Part shown: positions 42,176 through 53,066 of the stretch, piece by piece
Position numbering within the stretch: position 1 is the stretch's first letter
Layout: each line of letters starts with the position of its first letter
NCBI GenBank assembly: GCA_019358945.1
Contig: JAHHIE010000003.1
Coordinates: 1 to 64,000, forward strand
DNA length: 64,000 nt
Origin: Stenomitos rutilans HA7619-LM2
Lineage (GTDB): Bacteria > Cyanobacteriota > Cyanobacteriia > Leptolyngbyales > Leptolyngbyaceae
Reading direction: 5' to 3'
The notes under the pieces: generated by a model
The model's database searches: none
Seen by the model: the letters and a program-made list of their open reading frames with translations, nothing else
What the model was told of the DNA's origin: nothing
Made by a program: the position numbers and the translations under genes

Positions 42176-42331
42176 TAAATGCCTCATTTTTTTCTAGAAT
42201 ACGCTAGGTGTGTTCTGAGCATCGCCGTGATTCATCGCAGTCTTAGCTTGTGATCTCACTCGTTCGCTTGAACGGGAGCAACTGACCACCGTCGCACAGA
42301 TTGGCACCATAATCCACATTGAGATGAATGA

Positions 42332-43150
42332 ATGACTGTTGCAACTTCTAAAAAATTAAACTTTGACTTGCCCGTGATTCTTTTCATGGCGATCGTGCAT
42401 GGAGGCGCGCTCTTAGCCCTCTTGCCCGCAAACTTTAGCTGGGCGGCGATCGGTGTTGCAGTCTTTTTACATTGGGTAACAGGCGGACTGGGGATTACTC
42501 TTGGCTTCCATCGTCTGCTGACCCATCGTAGTTTTCAAGCACCGAAATGGTTGGAGTATTTTCTGGCCTTCTGTGGCACGCTGGCGTGTGAAGGTGGGGT
42601 GATTGACTGGGTGGGAATGCATCGGTTGCATCACTTATATTCTGATCAGACAGCTGATCCCCATGACTCTAATCGTGGGTTTTGGTGGAGTCATATGGGC
42701 TGGATGCTCCGCGAAATTCCCTCTCGTTCTCAAGTCGATCGCTTCACCAAAGATCTGCACGATGATCCGTTTTACCTTTTCTTAAATCAGCAATTTATCC
42801 CCATTCAAATCTTGCTAGCGCTCGGTCTTTACCTGCTAGGTGGTTGGCCGTTTGTGGTGTGGGGGGTGTTTGTGCGCCTGGTGGCAGTCTTCCATTGCAC
42901 CTGGCTGGTTAACAGCGCCACGCATCAGTTTGGCTACCGCACCTATGAGTCGGGCGATCGCTCTACCAACTGCTGGTGGGTTGCCTTACTAACCTATGGG
43001 GAAGGCTGGCATAACAATCACCACGCGTTTCAACACTCCGCCCGTCATGGCTTGCAGTGGTGGGAGATTGACTTTACCTGGATGACGATTCAGCTCCTTC
43101 AAGCATTAGGGTTAGCAAAGAAGGTGAAGCTGGCAGAAAAAGAGGGGTGA
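42332..43150 (+). CDS. desC: Acyl-lipid/acyl-CoA delta-9-type desaturase
   Basis: The 272-residue membrane di-iron enzyme introduces a cis double bond into a fatty acyl chain; cyanobacterial DesC acts on lipid-bound stearoyl or palmitoyl groups. The three His boxes are present: HRLLTH (60-65), HRLHH (97-101) and HNNHH near 230, with the usual WGMH-like context (WVGMHRLHHLYSD). Four or so membrane helices lie between. Delta-9 position is inferred from overall DesC similarity. No paired desaturase or elongase is next to it. Confidence 0.9.
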   Translation: MTVATSKKLNFDLPVILFMAIVHGGALLALLPANFSWAAIGVAVFLHWVTGGLGITLGFHRLLTHRSFQAPKWLEYFLAFCGTLACEGGVIDWVGMHRLHHLYSDQTADPHDSNRGFWWSHMGWMLREIPSRSQVDRFTKDLHDDPFYLFLNQQFIPIQILLALGLYLLGGWPFVVWGVFVRLVAVFHCTWLVNSATHQFGYRTYESGDRSTNCWWVALLTYGEGWHNNHHAFQHSARHGLQWWEIDFTWMTIQLLQALGLAKKVKLAEKEG

Positions 43151-43292
43151 GGGAGAAAGGATGAAGGCTAAAGGCTAAGTTTTCCTGATGCCCCACATAT
43201 GTTGATTGCCAGCAGGGGGAAAGGCTAAAGGATGAAGGCTAAAGGCTAAGTGAAGCTAGGAAACCACCTTCTTTTAGCCTTTATACTTTCCC
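43151..43292. repeat. Direct repeats of GGATGAAGGCTAAAGGCTAAG
   Basis: The unit AAAGGATGAAGGCTAAAGG followed by CTAAG occurs at about 43157-43180 and again at about 43223-43247. A complementary TTTTAGCCTTTA at about 43272-43284 allows hairpin formation. The same GGCTAAA words recur at about 56176-56195 in opposite orientation. This is another short heptamer-like repeat family. Confidence 0.6.
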
Positions 43293-44558
43293 TCAAAACT
43301 GCCCCATGCCTTGCACGATGTGTTTGACGGTCGTAAGGGTTTCTAAACTAATCAAGCCACGTCGATGCCCTTTTTGGTTAGACATGCCTAAAAAGATCGA
43401 GTCGCCTCGTTTCGGGTTGCGCGAGAAGCGGGGCGACGCATTGATGTAGGTAGACGCGCTATTGACGCTTAGCGCAAACTGACGGCTTTCTTGATAGGAT
43501 TCGGTCACCAGGCAGTCAGCATGTCCGCTGCTGTAGAGGTTGATCCAGGAGATTGCAGACTCAAGATGGTCCACGACTTTGAAGGCGACAATCTTGGCGA
43601 GATACGCCTGCCGCCATTCTGTGTCTTCAACCAGCTTGAGGTCAGGAAATTCGTCCACCAGTTCTGCATCGCCTCTAATCTCAAAGCCTTTGTCTCGCAG
43701 ACTGTTCCACAGCATGGTGAGCGAGGCTGAGTTCTGGTTGCGATGAATCAGCACTTTTTCGATCGCATTTACAGGATCAGGTTCGCTCTGGTGGCTGTCC
43801 AGAATCATCCAGCGGGCTGCATCCAGATGTCCAGACGGCGACCAGTACAAGTAGCAATTGCCCATCGCTGATTTCAGCACAGGCGCAGTTGATTGGCGCA
43901 CGATTTGCTGTACCAGGTTTGGCCGCCCGTAGGGAATCACCAGGTTAATGTATTGATCCTGGCTAATCAGGTCACGCACGGAGGCACCCTGGTCAGACGG
44001 CAGTGCTTGAAAGCAGTCATTGGGTAAACCAGCACGCTCGATCGCCCCATGTAGCGCCTGAGCAATCACCAAATTTGAGTTGCTGGCTTCGCTGCCACCC
44101 TTGAGGATGATGCTATTGCCCGTTTTGGCACACAGTCCAGCGGCGATCGCGCCGAGTTCTGGAAACGCCTCGTAAATTAGCGCAATGACCCCCAAAGGCA
44201 TGAGTTGCGAATACGTTTGGCAGTGGTCAATTTGATAGGTAGCGTTCATGACGCGTCCAATGGGATCGGGCAGTTCACTCAGCCGCTGCAAAATCTGGAT
44301 CGCAGCCTGGAGCCGTTCTGGCGTTAGCTTCAGCCACTCTAAAATTAAGTCAGGGACGGCCATATCACGGCTGGCCTCTAGATCCAATGTATTGGCATCT
44401 AAAATATCGTCTTGCCGTTGCTTGAGTGCTTGAGCCATTGCCTGCACTGCCTGCCCCCGCATAGCACCCTTCATTGTTGCCATTTCTACAGAGGCGCGAT
44501 GGGCACGATGCACAGCGGCAATCGGGTCGGAGGATGGGCTAAAGGAATCAGTTGTCAT
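43293..44558 (-). CDS. proA: Glutamate-5-semialdehyde dehydrogenase (gamma-glutamyl phosphate reductase) ProA
   Basis: The 421-residue enzyme reduces gamma-glutamyl phosphate to glutamate semialdehyde with NADPH in proline synthesis. It has an aldehyde-dehydrogenase-like fold with KTGNSIILKGGSEA in the cofactor region and the catalytic Cys in KSAMGNCYLY. The C-terminal GHRRGLISLETLTTVKHIV is usual for ProA. Length is standard. proB is not adjacent. The gene is followed 4 bp away by the stop-side of a minus-strand membrane protein gene upstream of it, so the two may be co-transcribed. Confidence 0.93.
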   Translation of the reverse strand: MTTDSFSPSSDPIAAVHRAHRASVEMATMKGAMRGQAVQAMAQALKQRQDDILDANTLDLEASRDMAVPDLILEWLKLTPERLQAAIQILQRLSELPDPIGRVMNATYQIDHCQTYSQLMPLGVIALIYEAFPELGAIAAGLCAKTGNSIILKGGSEASNSNLVIAQALHGAIERAGLPNDCFQALPSDQGASVRDLISQDQYINLVIPYGRPNLVQQIVRQSTAPVLKSAMGNCYLYWSPSGHLDAARWMILDSHQSEPDPVNAIEKVLIHRNQNSASLTMLWNSLRDKGFEIRGDAELVDEFPDLKLVEDTEWRQAYLAKIVAFKVVDHLESAISWINLYSSGHADCLVTESYQESRQFALSVNSASTYINASPRFSRNPKRGDSIFLGMSNQKGHRRGLISLETLTTVKHIVQGMGQF

Positions 44559-44562
44559 TGAG

Positions 44563-45015
44563 CTAACGTCTGTAAGCTAGCAATACCATGAGTGCTGGAA
44601 GCAAGGCTAGCAGTAGTAGCACAACTGCCCAAAAGGCCACTCCAGAATTGGTGGGAGAGGTGAGTGCTAACAGCAAGCCAATGATCAACAGTACCAGAAC
44701 CACCCCCAGGACGATCGGCAGATAGCTATCATTCAGCCCAGACGAAACGCCGTTCCATTGATGCCCATTCCATCGCCAAGTGCGCTTGTAACGATAGCTT
44801 GTAGAGAGTTCTTCCAGCACATAGCCGCCCTCTTCGACCACAAAAATCTGCTGGCAACGGTTACACCCAAACGCTTCCGTTAAGGCAATCTGAGTCAACT
44901 GTCCACGACGGCGGCAGGGGCAGGGATAGCTTTGAGCTAAATCGATTTTTTGAGCTTTTTGAGGTTGCACAAGCGGCGAGGAAAGACTTCTGACAAAGAT
45001 CAGGCAGATATCCAA
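44563..45015 (-). CDS. Hypothetical protein with Cys pairs and two C-terminal membrane helices
   Basis: The product (up to 150 residues) has an N-terminal zinc-ribbon-like region with CPCRRRG and CNRCQQ, then a YRYKRTWRWNGHQWNG segment and two membrane helices at about 100-120 and 128-147. The topology suggests a membrane-bound metal-binding protein. The frame opens with TTG at 45015, whose support is weak; a GTG near 44970 is an alternative start. It lies 4 bp upstream of proA on the same strand. I do not recognise a named family. Confidence 0.6.
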   Translation of the reverse strand: MDICLIFVRSLSSPLVQPQKAQKIDLAQSYPCPCRRRGQLTQIALTEAFGCNRCQQIFVVEEGGYVLEELSTSYRYKRTWRWNGHQWNGVSSGLNDSYLPIVLGVVLVLLIIGLLLALTSPTNSGVAFWAVVLLLLALLPALMVLLAYRR

Positions 45016-45561
45016 GCTAGAACAGTGTCAATACGTCAGGCTGTACTGGCGACTAATCACCAGGCACCCGCATTCAGTTTATCCTCTCTATTATTACCGA
45101 ACGACACCGTGCGCATCTTAGACTTAATGCAAATATTACCATTCCTGCTCCCTGAACTGGATTAGAGGCGTAAGATGCCCAGCAGGCAGTTGTTTATCTC
45201 TGCCAGCCCCAGAGAACAATGAGTCGCGAATCACAGCTTGACACATGGACTTAACAGGTGCAATATGACTCCATTCTTTTCTTCAGCCGATGCAATTTCT
45301 CAGTTTGAAGCGCTACACGATCGCTTAGGATCGCGGCTTAAATAACTTCGACAAGTGAGATGTTCTGTAGGAGGCGCACGGCCGTGCGCCCGTACTTCAA
45401 GATCACACTTTAATTAATTCTCGTTCCTTAAAGAGTGGCTTTCTGCGGCTAGCCAGGGCACTGACTATAATGCTGATACGTGTCGCGGCTGATACGGCTC
45501 ATCTGGTTTCATGGACTGATTCTGCATCTCAGCACCTATTGCGTCTCTGGTAGTTATTGTT
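45016..45561. other. Spacer with a perfect REP-like palindrome
   Basis: The 18-bp perfect palindrome GGCGCACG-GC-CGTGCGCC lies at 45373-45390 within a GTAGGAGGCGC context. It belongs to the GTAGGGGC-type palindromes common between cyanobacterial genes. Short plus-strand frames around 45265-45345 have no support. Nothing else is recognised before the SbcD-like gene. Confidence 0.5.
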
Positions 45562-46821
45562 ATGCCTCGGTTTCTTCACGTATCTGATATTCACTTGGGG
45601 TTTGATCGCTATGACAGTAAAGAGCGCACCCTGGACTTTTATCACGCCTTTCGAGATGCGTTGCACCAGTATGCGATCGTGCCGCAGGTCGATTTTGTCG
45701 TCATTGCGGGCGACCTGTTTGAGCATCGCCACATTCAGCCCAATGTTTTGAATCAGGCACAGCTTTGCTTACAGGATCTACAGGAAGCAGGGATTCCGGT
45801 GCTGGCGATCGAGGGCAACCATGACAGTACACCTTATGGGACAAAGACAAGCTGGCTAAGGTATCTGGCTGGCTGGGGTTTGCTCAAACTGCTAGAGCCA
45901 AGTAGCCCTAATGCAGGCAACGCACTCTATGAGGCGTGGGATGAAGAGGCTAAGCAGGGTGGCTACATCGATCTGGACTGTGGCGTGCGGGTCTTGGGGG
46001 CTTGCTGGTATGGCGCATCGGCATCCAGCGCGATCGCCAGTCTTGCAGATGCCATCAAAATCTTGCCGCCACCGCCTGCCCATACGGTCATGCTGTTTCA
46101 CCACGGGTTAGAAGGGCAAATTGCCCGCTACCAGGGAGCACTCCGGTACAACGATCTGTTGCCCCTAAAAGAGGCAGGCGTGGACTACCTGGCACTGGGG
46201 CACATTCACAAAAACTACACGATGGAGGGCTGGATCTTTAACCCTGGCTCTGTAGAAGCGAATAACATTGAGGAAAGTCAGTTCGAGCGCGGCGTTTATT
46301 TCGTCGAGATGGATGGAGATGGCATTCGAGCCGATCTTAAGCGCGGTTACAAGCAGCGGTCGATCGTGCGCTTGCAAATGACAGCACGCGGACAAGAAAG
46401 TCAAGAAGAGCTGGAAGCAGCAGCGATCGCAACGATGCAGCAGGCGATTCAATCAGGAAAAATTCGTCCAGCAGCAGCGCCAATTGTGGAACTGCGGATC
46501 GACGGTCAAGTCGGGTTCGATCGGCTGGAACTGGATACGCGCAAACTCCAGCAGCAACTTCAGCAGCTTACAGGTGCACTCATTTTTCTGCTGCGCTACA
46601 ACGTGGATACGGTTGAGTATGCCTCTCATCTTGCAGACGAAGCCGATCGCCTCCAGGTTGAGCGCGAGGTGTTTTTAGATTTACTGGCGGCACACAACTC
46701 CTACAAAAAACAAGCACCAACGTTGGCTCAAGGATTAATTGACCTCAAAGATCAGCAGGTGCAGGGGCGATCGGAGACTGACCTCTACCAGTTTGTGCAA
46801 ACGCTTCTGCACGAGGGTTAG
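45562..46821 (+). CDS. SbcD/Mre11-like metallophosphoesterase (DNA repair exonuclease family)
   Basis: The 419-residue product has the calcineurin-like phosphoesterase motifs of SbcD/Mre11 nucleases: Asp9/His11 (VSDIHLG), Asp51 (GDLF), Asn86-His87-Asp88 (GNHD), then FHHG and GHIH. A C-terminal capping domain of about 150 residues follows. In the SbcCD complex this subunit trims DNA ends and cleaves hairpins. No sbcC-like ATPase is adjacent; its partner may lie elsewhere. The start gives the usual PRFLHVSDIHLG N-terminus. Confidence 0.88.
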   Translation: MPRFLHVSDIHLGFDRYDSKERTLDFYHAFRDALHQYAIVPQVDFVVIAGDLFEHRHIQPNVLNQAQLCLQDLQEAGIPVLAIEGNHDSTPYGTKTSWLRYLAGWGLLKLLEPSSPNAGNALYEAWDEEAKQGGYIDLDCGVRVLGACWYGASASSAIASLADAIKILPPPPAHTVMLFHHGLEGQIARYQGALRYNDLLPLKEAGVDYLALGHIHKNYTMEGWIFNPGSVEANNIEESQFERGVYFVEMDGDGIRADLKRGYKQRSIVRLQMTARGQESQEELEAAAIATMQQAIQSGKIRPAAAPIVELRIDGQVGFDRLELDTRKLQQQLQQLTGALIFLLRYNVDTVEYASHLADEADRLQVEREVFLDLLAAHNSYKKQAPTLAQGLIDLKDQQVQGRSETDLYQFVQTLLHEG

Positions 46822-47080
46822 GTAACTGCATCCTAAGAAAATTTGGTTTTGTGAAGCAGGCCTGACACAGCTGCCTGCTCTTTCCCAACTCTGAAACTGA
46901 GCGAAGGCGTAAGATATTGATCCTCTACCTTGATTGGGTATCGCTGAAAACTCCATTGAAATTTCTACCAAACCAGGAAGATAAGAGCGAGCGTTAGAGA
47001 GACCCTGTTGAATCTGAGATAAGGTTTAAGTCTGGCAATTCAACGAACAGCGGGCTAACAAGCGCTTACAAGGAATTTCT
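46822..47080. other. Convergent spacer, nothing recognised
   Basis: The spacer separates the convergent SbcD-like and urea carboxylase genes. No repeat, strong hairpin or protein-like ORF is visible. Confidence 0.3.
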
Positions 47081-50000
47081 TTACAAAGAGGCTGCGTCGT
47101 CGATGCGAATAATTGCCAGGATTTGTCCAGCAGTGACGAGTTGCCCAGGGTTACATAGAATATCAGTGACAACGCCTGGTTCTTCTGGTAAGAGCGTCAT
47201 TTCTTGCTTCATGGCTTCCAGAATGATCACGCCTGTCTCTTCGGTGACACGATCGCCCGGTCGCACCAAAATTTGCCATACATTTGCTGTAGTAGCCGCT
47301 GTAATGGCATAGCAATCATCAGGAATTTTGATCGCTGGAGCAGGCGGAAGATCGGGTTCCTCCACGATCGCGCTTTCATCCTGGGCGTTGAGTGCCCAGC
47401 GATCGCGCTCTTCCCGAAAGGCCGTTTGCTGACGGGTTTTGAAGGCAGATGCTTCCTCGGCGATGCCGTATAAAAACTGCTGGTAGTCCTGTAAGTTGAA
47501 GGTCGTTTCTTCGATCGTCAGTTTGAACGTGCCTTCGATAAAGTCTTCGCGGAGTTGCATCAGTTCCGCATGGGACACAGGATAAAACCGAATTTGATCG
47601 AAAAATCGCAATAGCCAAGGCTTTCCATCCTTGAAATCTGCCGTTTGCTTGTAACGGTTCCACACAGGCACTGTGCGTCCTACAAACTGGTAGCCACCGG
47701 GACCTTCCATGCCGTAGATGCAAAGGTACGCACCGCCAATGCCCACTGCGTTTTCGGGTGTCCAGGTGCGCGCGGGGTTGTATTTAGTTGTGACGAGGCG
47801 ATGGCGGGGATCAAGCGGCACGGCGACTGGGGCACCGAGGTAGACATCGCCTAAACCCACGACAAGATAGCTGGCATTGAAGACAATTTCTTTAACCTCA
47901 TCAATGCTGTCCAGACCGTTGATACGTCTAATAAATTCAATATTGCTGGGGCACCAGGGCGCATCGTTGCGAACCGACTGTATGTATTTTTGAATCGCCA
48001 ATTGCGTTGAGGCATCGTCCCAGGAGAGGGGGAGATGGACAATGCGGGTTGGTAAGGTTTTCAGGTCGGCGATCGTGGGCAAATGTACCTCGATCGCCTG
48101 CAACGCTGCTAGCAAATCCTGTTGAGATAGGACGCGGCTATCGTAATGCACCTGGAGTGATCGTATTCCCGGTGTCAGTTCCAGAATGCCCGTAATCGGA
48201 TTGGCTTGCAGATAGGTCATCAATTCATGCACGCGAAAGCGCAAATTGAAATCCAACACCAGTGGCCCGTATTCAATCAGCAAATACTTGTCGCTTGCCT
48301 GTCGGTACGTTACCGCAATCCGGGTTTCAGAGCCAGGGAGCGTGGCAAGAACGGCGCGATCACTGGAATCATCGTCGGCAACGGTGATCGGTTGCCCAAC
48401 TTGCAGCGTTTGGACCTGGCGATCGAGCACCAATTCTTGCTGCAACGCTTGATTGAACGTTAGGCGATGGAATTGAATCGTGTTGCCCGGTTTAAGCTGT
48501 CCAATCTTCCACAATTCGGCTTCAGCGATCGTGGCAGGGCACACGAAGCCGCCCAAACTGGGGCCATCTAATCCCAAAATGATGGGCATGTCACCTGTGA
48601 AGTCGATCGTACCGACCGCATAGGCATTGTCGTGAATGTTAGAGGGATGTAGCCCTGCTTCACCGCCATCTTGCCGCGCCCACTGAGGTTTAGGGCCAAT
48701 CAACCGAATGCCCGTTCGCGCTGAATTGTAGTGAACTTCCCAGTGGGTGTTGAAGAACGTCTCAATGTCTGCATCTGTAAAGAAATCTGGTGCACCGTGA
48801 GGGCCGTACAGCACCCCAATTTCCCAATGTTCAAGATAGGTTGGAATGAGGTCAGGAGGTAACGTTTGTGATGCTTGAGGGGACGCTGGTTGCAATTTCA
48901 GGACATCGCCGACTTGCAGCGCTCTGCCCCCGTGACCACCAAACCCACCCAGTGTGAACGTCGCCTTACTGCCCAGGTAATCTGGTACATCAAAGCCACC
49001 ATGAACAGACAGGTATGTCCGAAAACCATTGCCCTGAATGGCACCCAGACGCAACACACTGCCTGCTTTCACGGGAACAGCAGTCCAAAAGGCGATCGGT
49101 TCCTTATCCAGCGTGGCCTTCATCGCTGCACCTGTCAGACAAATAACAGTATCGGTATTAAAGCGCAGCGTGGGGCCTGACAGCGTACATTCCAAGCCTG
49201 CTGCCGCTTCTGAGTTGCCCACAGTCTGGTTGCCGAGGCGAAAGGCAAGCGAATCCATTGGGCCAGACGGCGGCACCCCTACATCCCAGTAGCCCACACG
49301 CCCTGGATAATCCTGCACGGTGGTCATGGTGCCTGCCACAAGAACCTCGATCGTCCGGGCGTGGTAGACAAAGCTATTGAGAAATTTGGTGGTCATTGCC
49401 GCATCGGCAAATGCAGAAGCCGCAATGATTTGGCGCAAATACTCCAGGTTGGTTTCGATGCCGTCAAGCCGGGAGCTAGCCAGAGCCGTTTGGAGGGCCG
49501 CGATCGCCCCTGCTCTCGATGCCCCATGCACAATCACTTTTGCCAAAAGCGGATCATAAAAGGGTGAGACCTCTGTGCCCGTCGCAATCCAGGTGTCACA
49601 ACGAATGCGATCGGGAAACTGCACATTAGTCAGTGTCCCTGAACTCGGCTGAAAATTCTTGTTGGGATCTTCGGCATAGACCCGTACTTGGATGGAGTGA
49701 CCATTGGGCTGATAGCGGTAAGTATCCAGCAATAGCGATTCACCCGCTGACTGACGCACCATCCACTCCACCAGGTCAACTCCGGTAATCAATTCTGTAA
49801 CACCATGTTCGACCTGTAAGCGGGTGTTGACTTCCAGAAAATAGAACTGCTCGGTGTCTACGTCGTAGATGAATTCAACGGTGCCCGCCGATTGATAATG
49901 CACAACCTGCCCCAGCTGCACGGCTGACTCATACAGGCGCTGTCGGAGTGCATCACTGATATTAGGGGCAGGCGCTTCTTCGATGACTTTTTGATTGCGT

Positions 50001-50695
50001 CGTTGGATGGAACAGTCCCGCTCACCCAATGCTACGACCGTCCCCTGCCCATCGCCAAAAATCTGGACTTCAATGTGGCGTGCCCGTTCCACATACTTTT
50101 CCAGAAAGACCCCGCTTTCGCTGAAATTGTTGCGGCTTAACCGCTGCACTGAAGCAAAGAGTTCCGCCAGCGTGGCCTCCTCCCGGCAAAACTGCATTCC
50201 AATGCCACCACCACCCGCTGTGCTTTTGATCATCACGGGATAGCCGATCGCTGTTGCCCCTGCTTTCACTTGATCCAGGCTGTCCAGCAGTGGAGTACCG
50301 GGCACAAGGGGAAGTCCGGCCTGTTGCGCGATCGCCCGTGCTTCATGCTTCAACCCAAACTGCCGAATCTGGTCGGGAGTGGGGCCAATGAACACGATCC
50401 CCGCTTGAGCGCACGCTTCAGCAAAGGCCACATTCTCACTTAAAAAGCCGTAGCCGGGATGGATGGCATCAGCACCCATTGCTTTCGCGGCTGCTAGAAT
50501 CGCCTCTACCCGTAAATAGCTTTGAGAGGCAGGGGCAGCGCCAACGCACACCGCTTCACCCGCAGCAGCTACGTGTGCCGCATGGGCATCGGCTTCAGAA
50601 TAGACGGCAACCGAAGCAATCCCCAGGCGATCAAGCGTCCGCATAATCCGGCAAGCGATTTCACCCCGATTAGCAATCAGAACTTTAGAAAACAT
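47081..50695 (-). CDS. Urea carboxylase
   Basis: This 1204-residue biotin enzyme carboxylates urea to allophanate with ATP and bicarbonate, the first step of the urease-independent urea amidolyase route. Domain order: biotin carboxylase (about 1-450; [16 protein letters not shown] start, Gly-rich ATP loop at 161-166 after Lys157), KipA/AHS2-like carboxyltransferase part (from about 460, [20 protein letters not shown]), KipI/AHS1-like part, and a biotinyl domain with EAMKQEM and biotin Lys1163. Length and order are those of the stand-alone enzyme. Allophanate hydrolase is not in this window, so the route is incomplete here. Confidence 0.92.
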   Translation of the reverse strand: MFSKVLIANRGEIACRIMRTLDRLGIASVAVYSEADAHAAHVAAAGEAVCVGAAPASQSYLRVEAILAAAKAMGADAIHPGYGFLSENVAFAEACAQAGIVFIGPTPDQIRQFGLKHEARAIAQQAGLPLVPGTPLLDSLDQVKAGATAIGYPVMIKSTAGGGGIGMQFCREEATLAELFASVQRLSRNNFSESGVFLEKYVERARHIEVQIFGDGQGTVVALGERDCSIQRRNQKVIEEAPAPNISDALRQRLYESAVQLGQVVHYQSAGTVEFIYDVDTEQFYFLEVNTRLQVEHGVTELITGVDLVEWMVRQSAGESLLLDTYRYQPNGHSIQVRVYAEDPNKNFQPSSGTLTNVQFPDRIRCDTWIATGTEVSPFYDPLLAKVIVHGASRAGAIAALQTALASSRLDGIETNLEYLRQIIAASAFADAAMTTKFLNSFVYHARTIEVLVAGTMTTVQDYPGRVGYWDVGVPPSGPMDSLAFRLGNQTVGNSEAAAGLECTLSGPTLRFNTDTVICLTGAAMKATLDKEPIAFWTAVPVKAGSVLRLGAIQGNGFRTYLSVHGGFDVPDYLGSKATFTLGGFGGHGGRALQVGDVLKLQPASPQASQTLPPDLIPTYLEHWEIGVLYGPHGAPDFFTDADIETFFNTHWEVHYNSARTGIRLIGPKPQWARQDGGEAGLHPSNIHDNAYAVGTIDFTGDMPIILGLDGPSLGGFVCPATIAEAELWKIGQLKPGNTIQFHRLTFNQALQQELVLDRQVQTLQVGQPITVADDDSSDRAVLATLPGSETRIAVTYRQASDKYLLIEYGPLVLDFNLRFRVHELMTYLQANPITGILELTPGIRSLQVHYDSRVLSQQDLLAALQAIEVHLPTIADLKTLPTRIVHLPLSWDDASTQLAIQKYIQSVRNDAPWCPSNIEFIRRINGLDSIDEVKEIVFNASYLVVGLGDVYLGAPVAVPLDPRHRLVTTKYNPARTWTPENAVGIGGAYLCIYGMEGPGGYQFVGRTVPVWNRYKQTADFKDGKPWLLRFFDQIRFYPVSHAELMQLREDFIEGTFKLTIEETTFNLQDYQQFLYGIAEEASAFKTRQQTAFREERDRWALNAQDESAIVEEPDLPPAPAIKIPDDCYAITAATTANVWQILVRPGDRVTEETGVIILEAMKQEMTLLPEEPGVVTDILCNPGQLVTAGQILAIIRIDDAASL

Positions 50696-50765
50696 AGTTA
50701 AGTTGTGTGCGACTGTTTCAGCGTTGCAATCTGAAACCTAGAATCTCATGCTCGTGCGCTGAAAC

Positions 50766-53066
50766 TCAGTTGCTAGGCGCTGGCTGAGGTGGCCCAGACG
50801 TAGTGGGGGGTGGAGCTGGCTCGGCTGGAGGCAACTCAGGTGCAGTGTTCTCAGGGGGAGGGGCCGTCTCAGGGGCGGGTGCTGCTTCTGAGGGTTGAGC
50901 AGGCGCTTCTGAAGGAGCAGGCGCACCAGTGGACGCATCCGGTGCCGCTTTGGCCGTGCCACCAGATGGAGCATCATTACGCGACCATCCAGACGATCCA
51001 GCCTCAGATCGGGGTGCTTCGCCGTCATACATCTGGTTAGGTCTCACTGGTTTGGCTTTAATCGTGCCTTTGCGATCGTCCAGCTTGGGTAGTTCGGCAA
51101 ACTTCTCAACCGTCATGCCTTTCACAACGGTCGTCATAAAGTTATGCCACACCTCTGCGGCTGTGCTGCTGTAGCTCCAGGTGGGGGTATTGTCATCATT
51201 ACCCAGCCAAACGCCAGCAGCCATCTGGGGTACAAAACCAATAAACCAGAGATCGCGCGCGTTTTCAGAAGTGCCTGTTTTACCCGCTACAGGTCTACCA
51301 ATTTGAGCCGCCTGCCCGGTGCCACTGTTGACAACATTTTGCATCATCCAGGTGACGATCGCAACGGAGTCTTTATCCACAACCTGCTTCGGTTTTGGTT
51401 TCGCCGTATAAATCACCTCACCTTTGCGGTTAAGCACACGACGAATACCATGTGTTTCTGTGTGGCTGCCTTTTGCCGCTAACGTTGCATAGGCACTGGT
51501 CAATTCCAGCAGGTTTACCTCAGAGGTGCCTAATGCTAGCGAGTACGTGGGCAGAAGCTCAGACTGAATGCCCAGATCGTGCCCCAGTTTGATCACCGGG
51601 TCAAAGCCCACATCAATGAGGAGACGCACAGAAACTAGATTGACTGAGTTCGTGATGGCATCACGCAGCGTTAGCCAACCGCTGTATTTACGGCTGTAGT
51701 TTTGGGGTTGGTAGCCGTCTACGGTTAATGGTGCATCCAGGTAAGAGGCATAGGGTGAAATGCCGGTCGCGATCGCAGTCGTGTACAGGATCGGCTTGAA
51801 CGATGACCCTGGCTGTCGTTGAGCCTGCGTCACTCGATTAAACTGGCTCGTGATGAAGTCAGTACCACCCACCATCGCGCGAATTTCACCATTGCGGGGA
51901 TCAAGGGCTACCAGCGCCGCCTGTTTAAAGCCTTCAGCGGGCCCAATATTTTTGACGGCATCCTTGACGGCTTTCTCGGCGGCTTTTTGCCAGGTAGAGT
52001 TCAAGCTCGTTTCAACGGTTAACCCACCCGCCTCCAGTTGCTCTTTTGTAATCAGCTTGGGCAACTGTTGCTGTACATATGAGGTGAAATAAGGCGTATC
52101 GCTATAGAGCTTTTTCGGCGAGCTAGGCTTTAGCGTCAGCGTCTGGGCACGTGCCTGCTCGACTTCGGCTTCTGTGATGAAGCCAGCCTCCTGCATCCGC
52201 TCAAGCACAATATCGCGCCGTTGGCGAGCCACTTGCAAGTTCACCAACGGCGAGTAGTCACTGGGTGCAGGCGGCATGCCCGCAATCATAGCGGTTTCTG
52301 ATAAGGTCAGACGGTCAATCGGCTTGCTGAAATACACCCACGCAGCATCTGCCACGCCATAGGCTCCCGAACCTAAGTAGACTAAGTTAAGGTACTTTTC
52401 CAGTACCTGATCCTTGCTCAGGGTACGCTCAATCTTTTGTGCCAGGAAGGCTTCTTGAAGCTTGCGCCCAACCGTGCGATCTTGAGTCAAGTAGACAATC
52501 CGCGCGACCTGTTGAGTGATCGTACTGCCCCCTTCAACGAGTTCACGGGCCAGCAGGTTAGACGCAAATGCTCGCACGATCGATTGATAGTCAACCCCGT
52601 TGTGCTGATAAAACCGACGATCCTCAGCGGCGATAAACGCTTTAATCACGCGATCAGGAACTTGCTTGATCGTCAGCTTTTGTCGGGTTGCGGAACCAAG
52701 CTGCTGTAACACAGTGCCATCAGCCGCTTTGATGGTTAGCGTGCCATTTTGAGAGAAATTGGAAATATCTGAAACGTCAGGCAGGCTCTGTTCAATTTTC
52801 CATGCGCCCCAGGCAAGGGCAGCACCTCCCCCTAGTGCCACCAGTGCCAGCCAGAAAGCATAGCGGCGGTGGAGCGGCTTACCAATTCGAACGCGCTTAC
52901 CCCGTAGCGTTACAGGTTCAGCCCGATCGGTCGCGTTGGGCGGCGCTTTCATGGGCAACGCGGATGGTGGGTTGCCCTCACGGTCTCGTCGTAAATCAGA
53001 CGTTAACGGCTGAGAACCATTTGAGCGGATCGATAAGTTTTTGAGTTTTGAAAGAAAATTTTCCAC
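50766..53066 (-). CDS. Class A penicillin-binding protein (PBP1A-type glycosyltransferase/transpeptidase)
   Basis: The 766-residue cell-wall synthase has a membrane anchor (69-89), a GT51 glycosyltransferase domain with catalytic Glu148 (AAEDRRFYQHNGVD) and GGSTITQQ (179-186), and a transpeptidase domain with Ser421-x-x-Lys424 (GSSFK), Ser474-Val-Asn476 and Lys596-Thr-Gly. It builds and cross-links peptidoglycan in the periplasm. The last ~100 residues are a Pro/Ala/Glu-rich disordered tail with PAPSEAPAQPSEAAP-like repeats. No divisome gene is next to it; cyanobacteria have several such paralogues. Confidence 0.95.
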   Translation of the reverse strand: MENFLSKLKNLSIRSNGSQPLTSDLRRDREGNPPSALPMKAPPNATDRAEPVTLRGKRVRIGKPLHRRYAFWLALVALGGGAALAWGAWKIEQSLPDVSDISNFSQNGTLTIKAADGTVLQQLGSATRQKLTIKQVPDRVIKAFIAAEDRRFYQHNGVDYQSIVRAFASNLLARELVEGGSTITQQVARIVYLTQDRTVGRKLQEAFLAQKIERTLSKDQVLEKYLNLVYLGSGAYGVADAAWVYFSKPIDRLTLSETAMIAGMPPAPSDYSPLVNLQVARQRRDIVLERMQEAGFITEAEVEQARAQTLTLKPSSPKKLYSDTPYFTSYVQQQLPKLITKEQLEAGGLTVETSLNSTWQKAAEKAVKDAVKNIGPAEGFKQAALVALDPRNGEIRAMVGGTDFITSQFNRVTQAQRQPGSSFKPILYTTAIATGISPYASYLDAPLTVDGYQPQNYSRKYSGWLTLRDAITNSVNLVSVRLLIDVGFDPVIKLGHDLGIQSELLPTYSLALGTSEVNLLELTSAYATLAAKGSHTETHGIRRVLNRKGEVIYTAKPKPKQVVDKDSVAIVTWMMQNVVNSGTGQAAQIGRPVAGKTGTSENARDLWFIGFVPQMAAGVWLGNDDNTPTWSYSSTAAEVWHNFMTTVVKGMTVEKFAELPKLDDRKGTIKAKPVRPNQMYDGEAPRSEAGSSGWSRNDAPSGGTAKAAPDASTGAPAPSEAPAQPSEAAPAPETAPPPENTAPELPPAEPAPPPTTSGPPQPAPSN

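Noticed and set aside
47645-50243. Several plus-strand ORFs inside the urea carboxylase region
   Set aside because: All lie opposite one continuous, well-supported 1204-codon gene.
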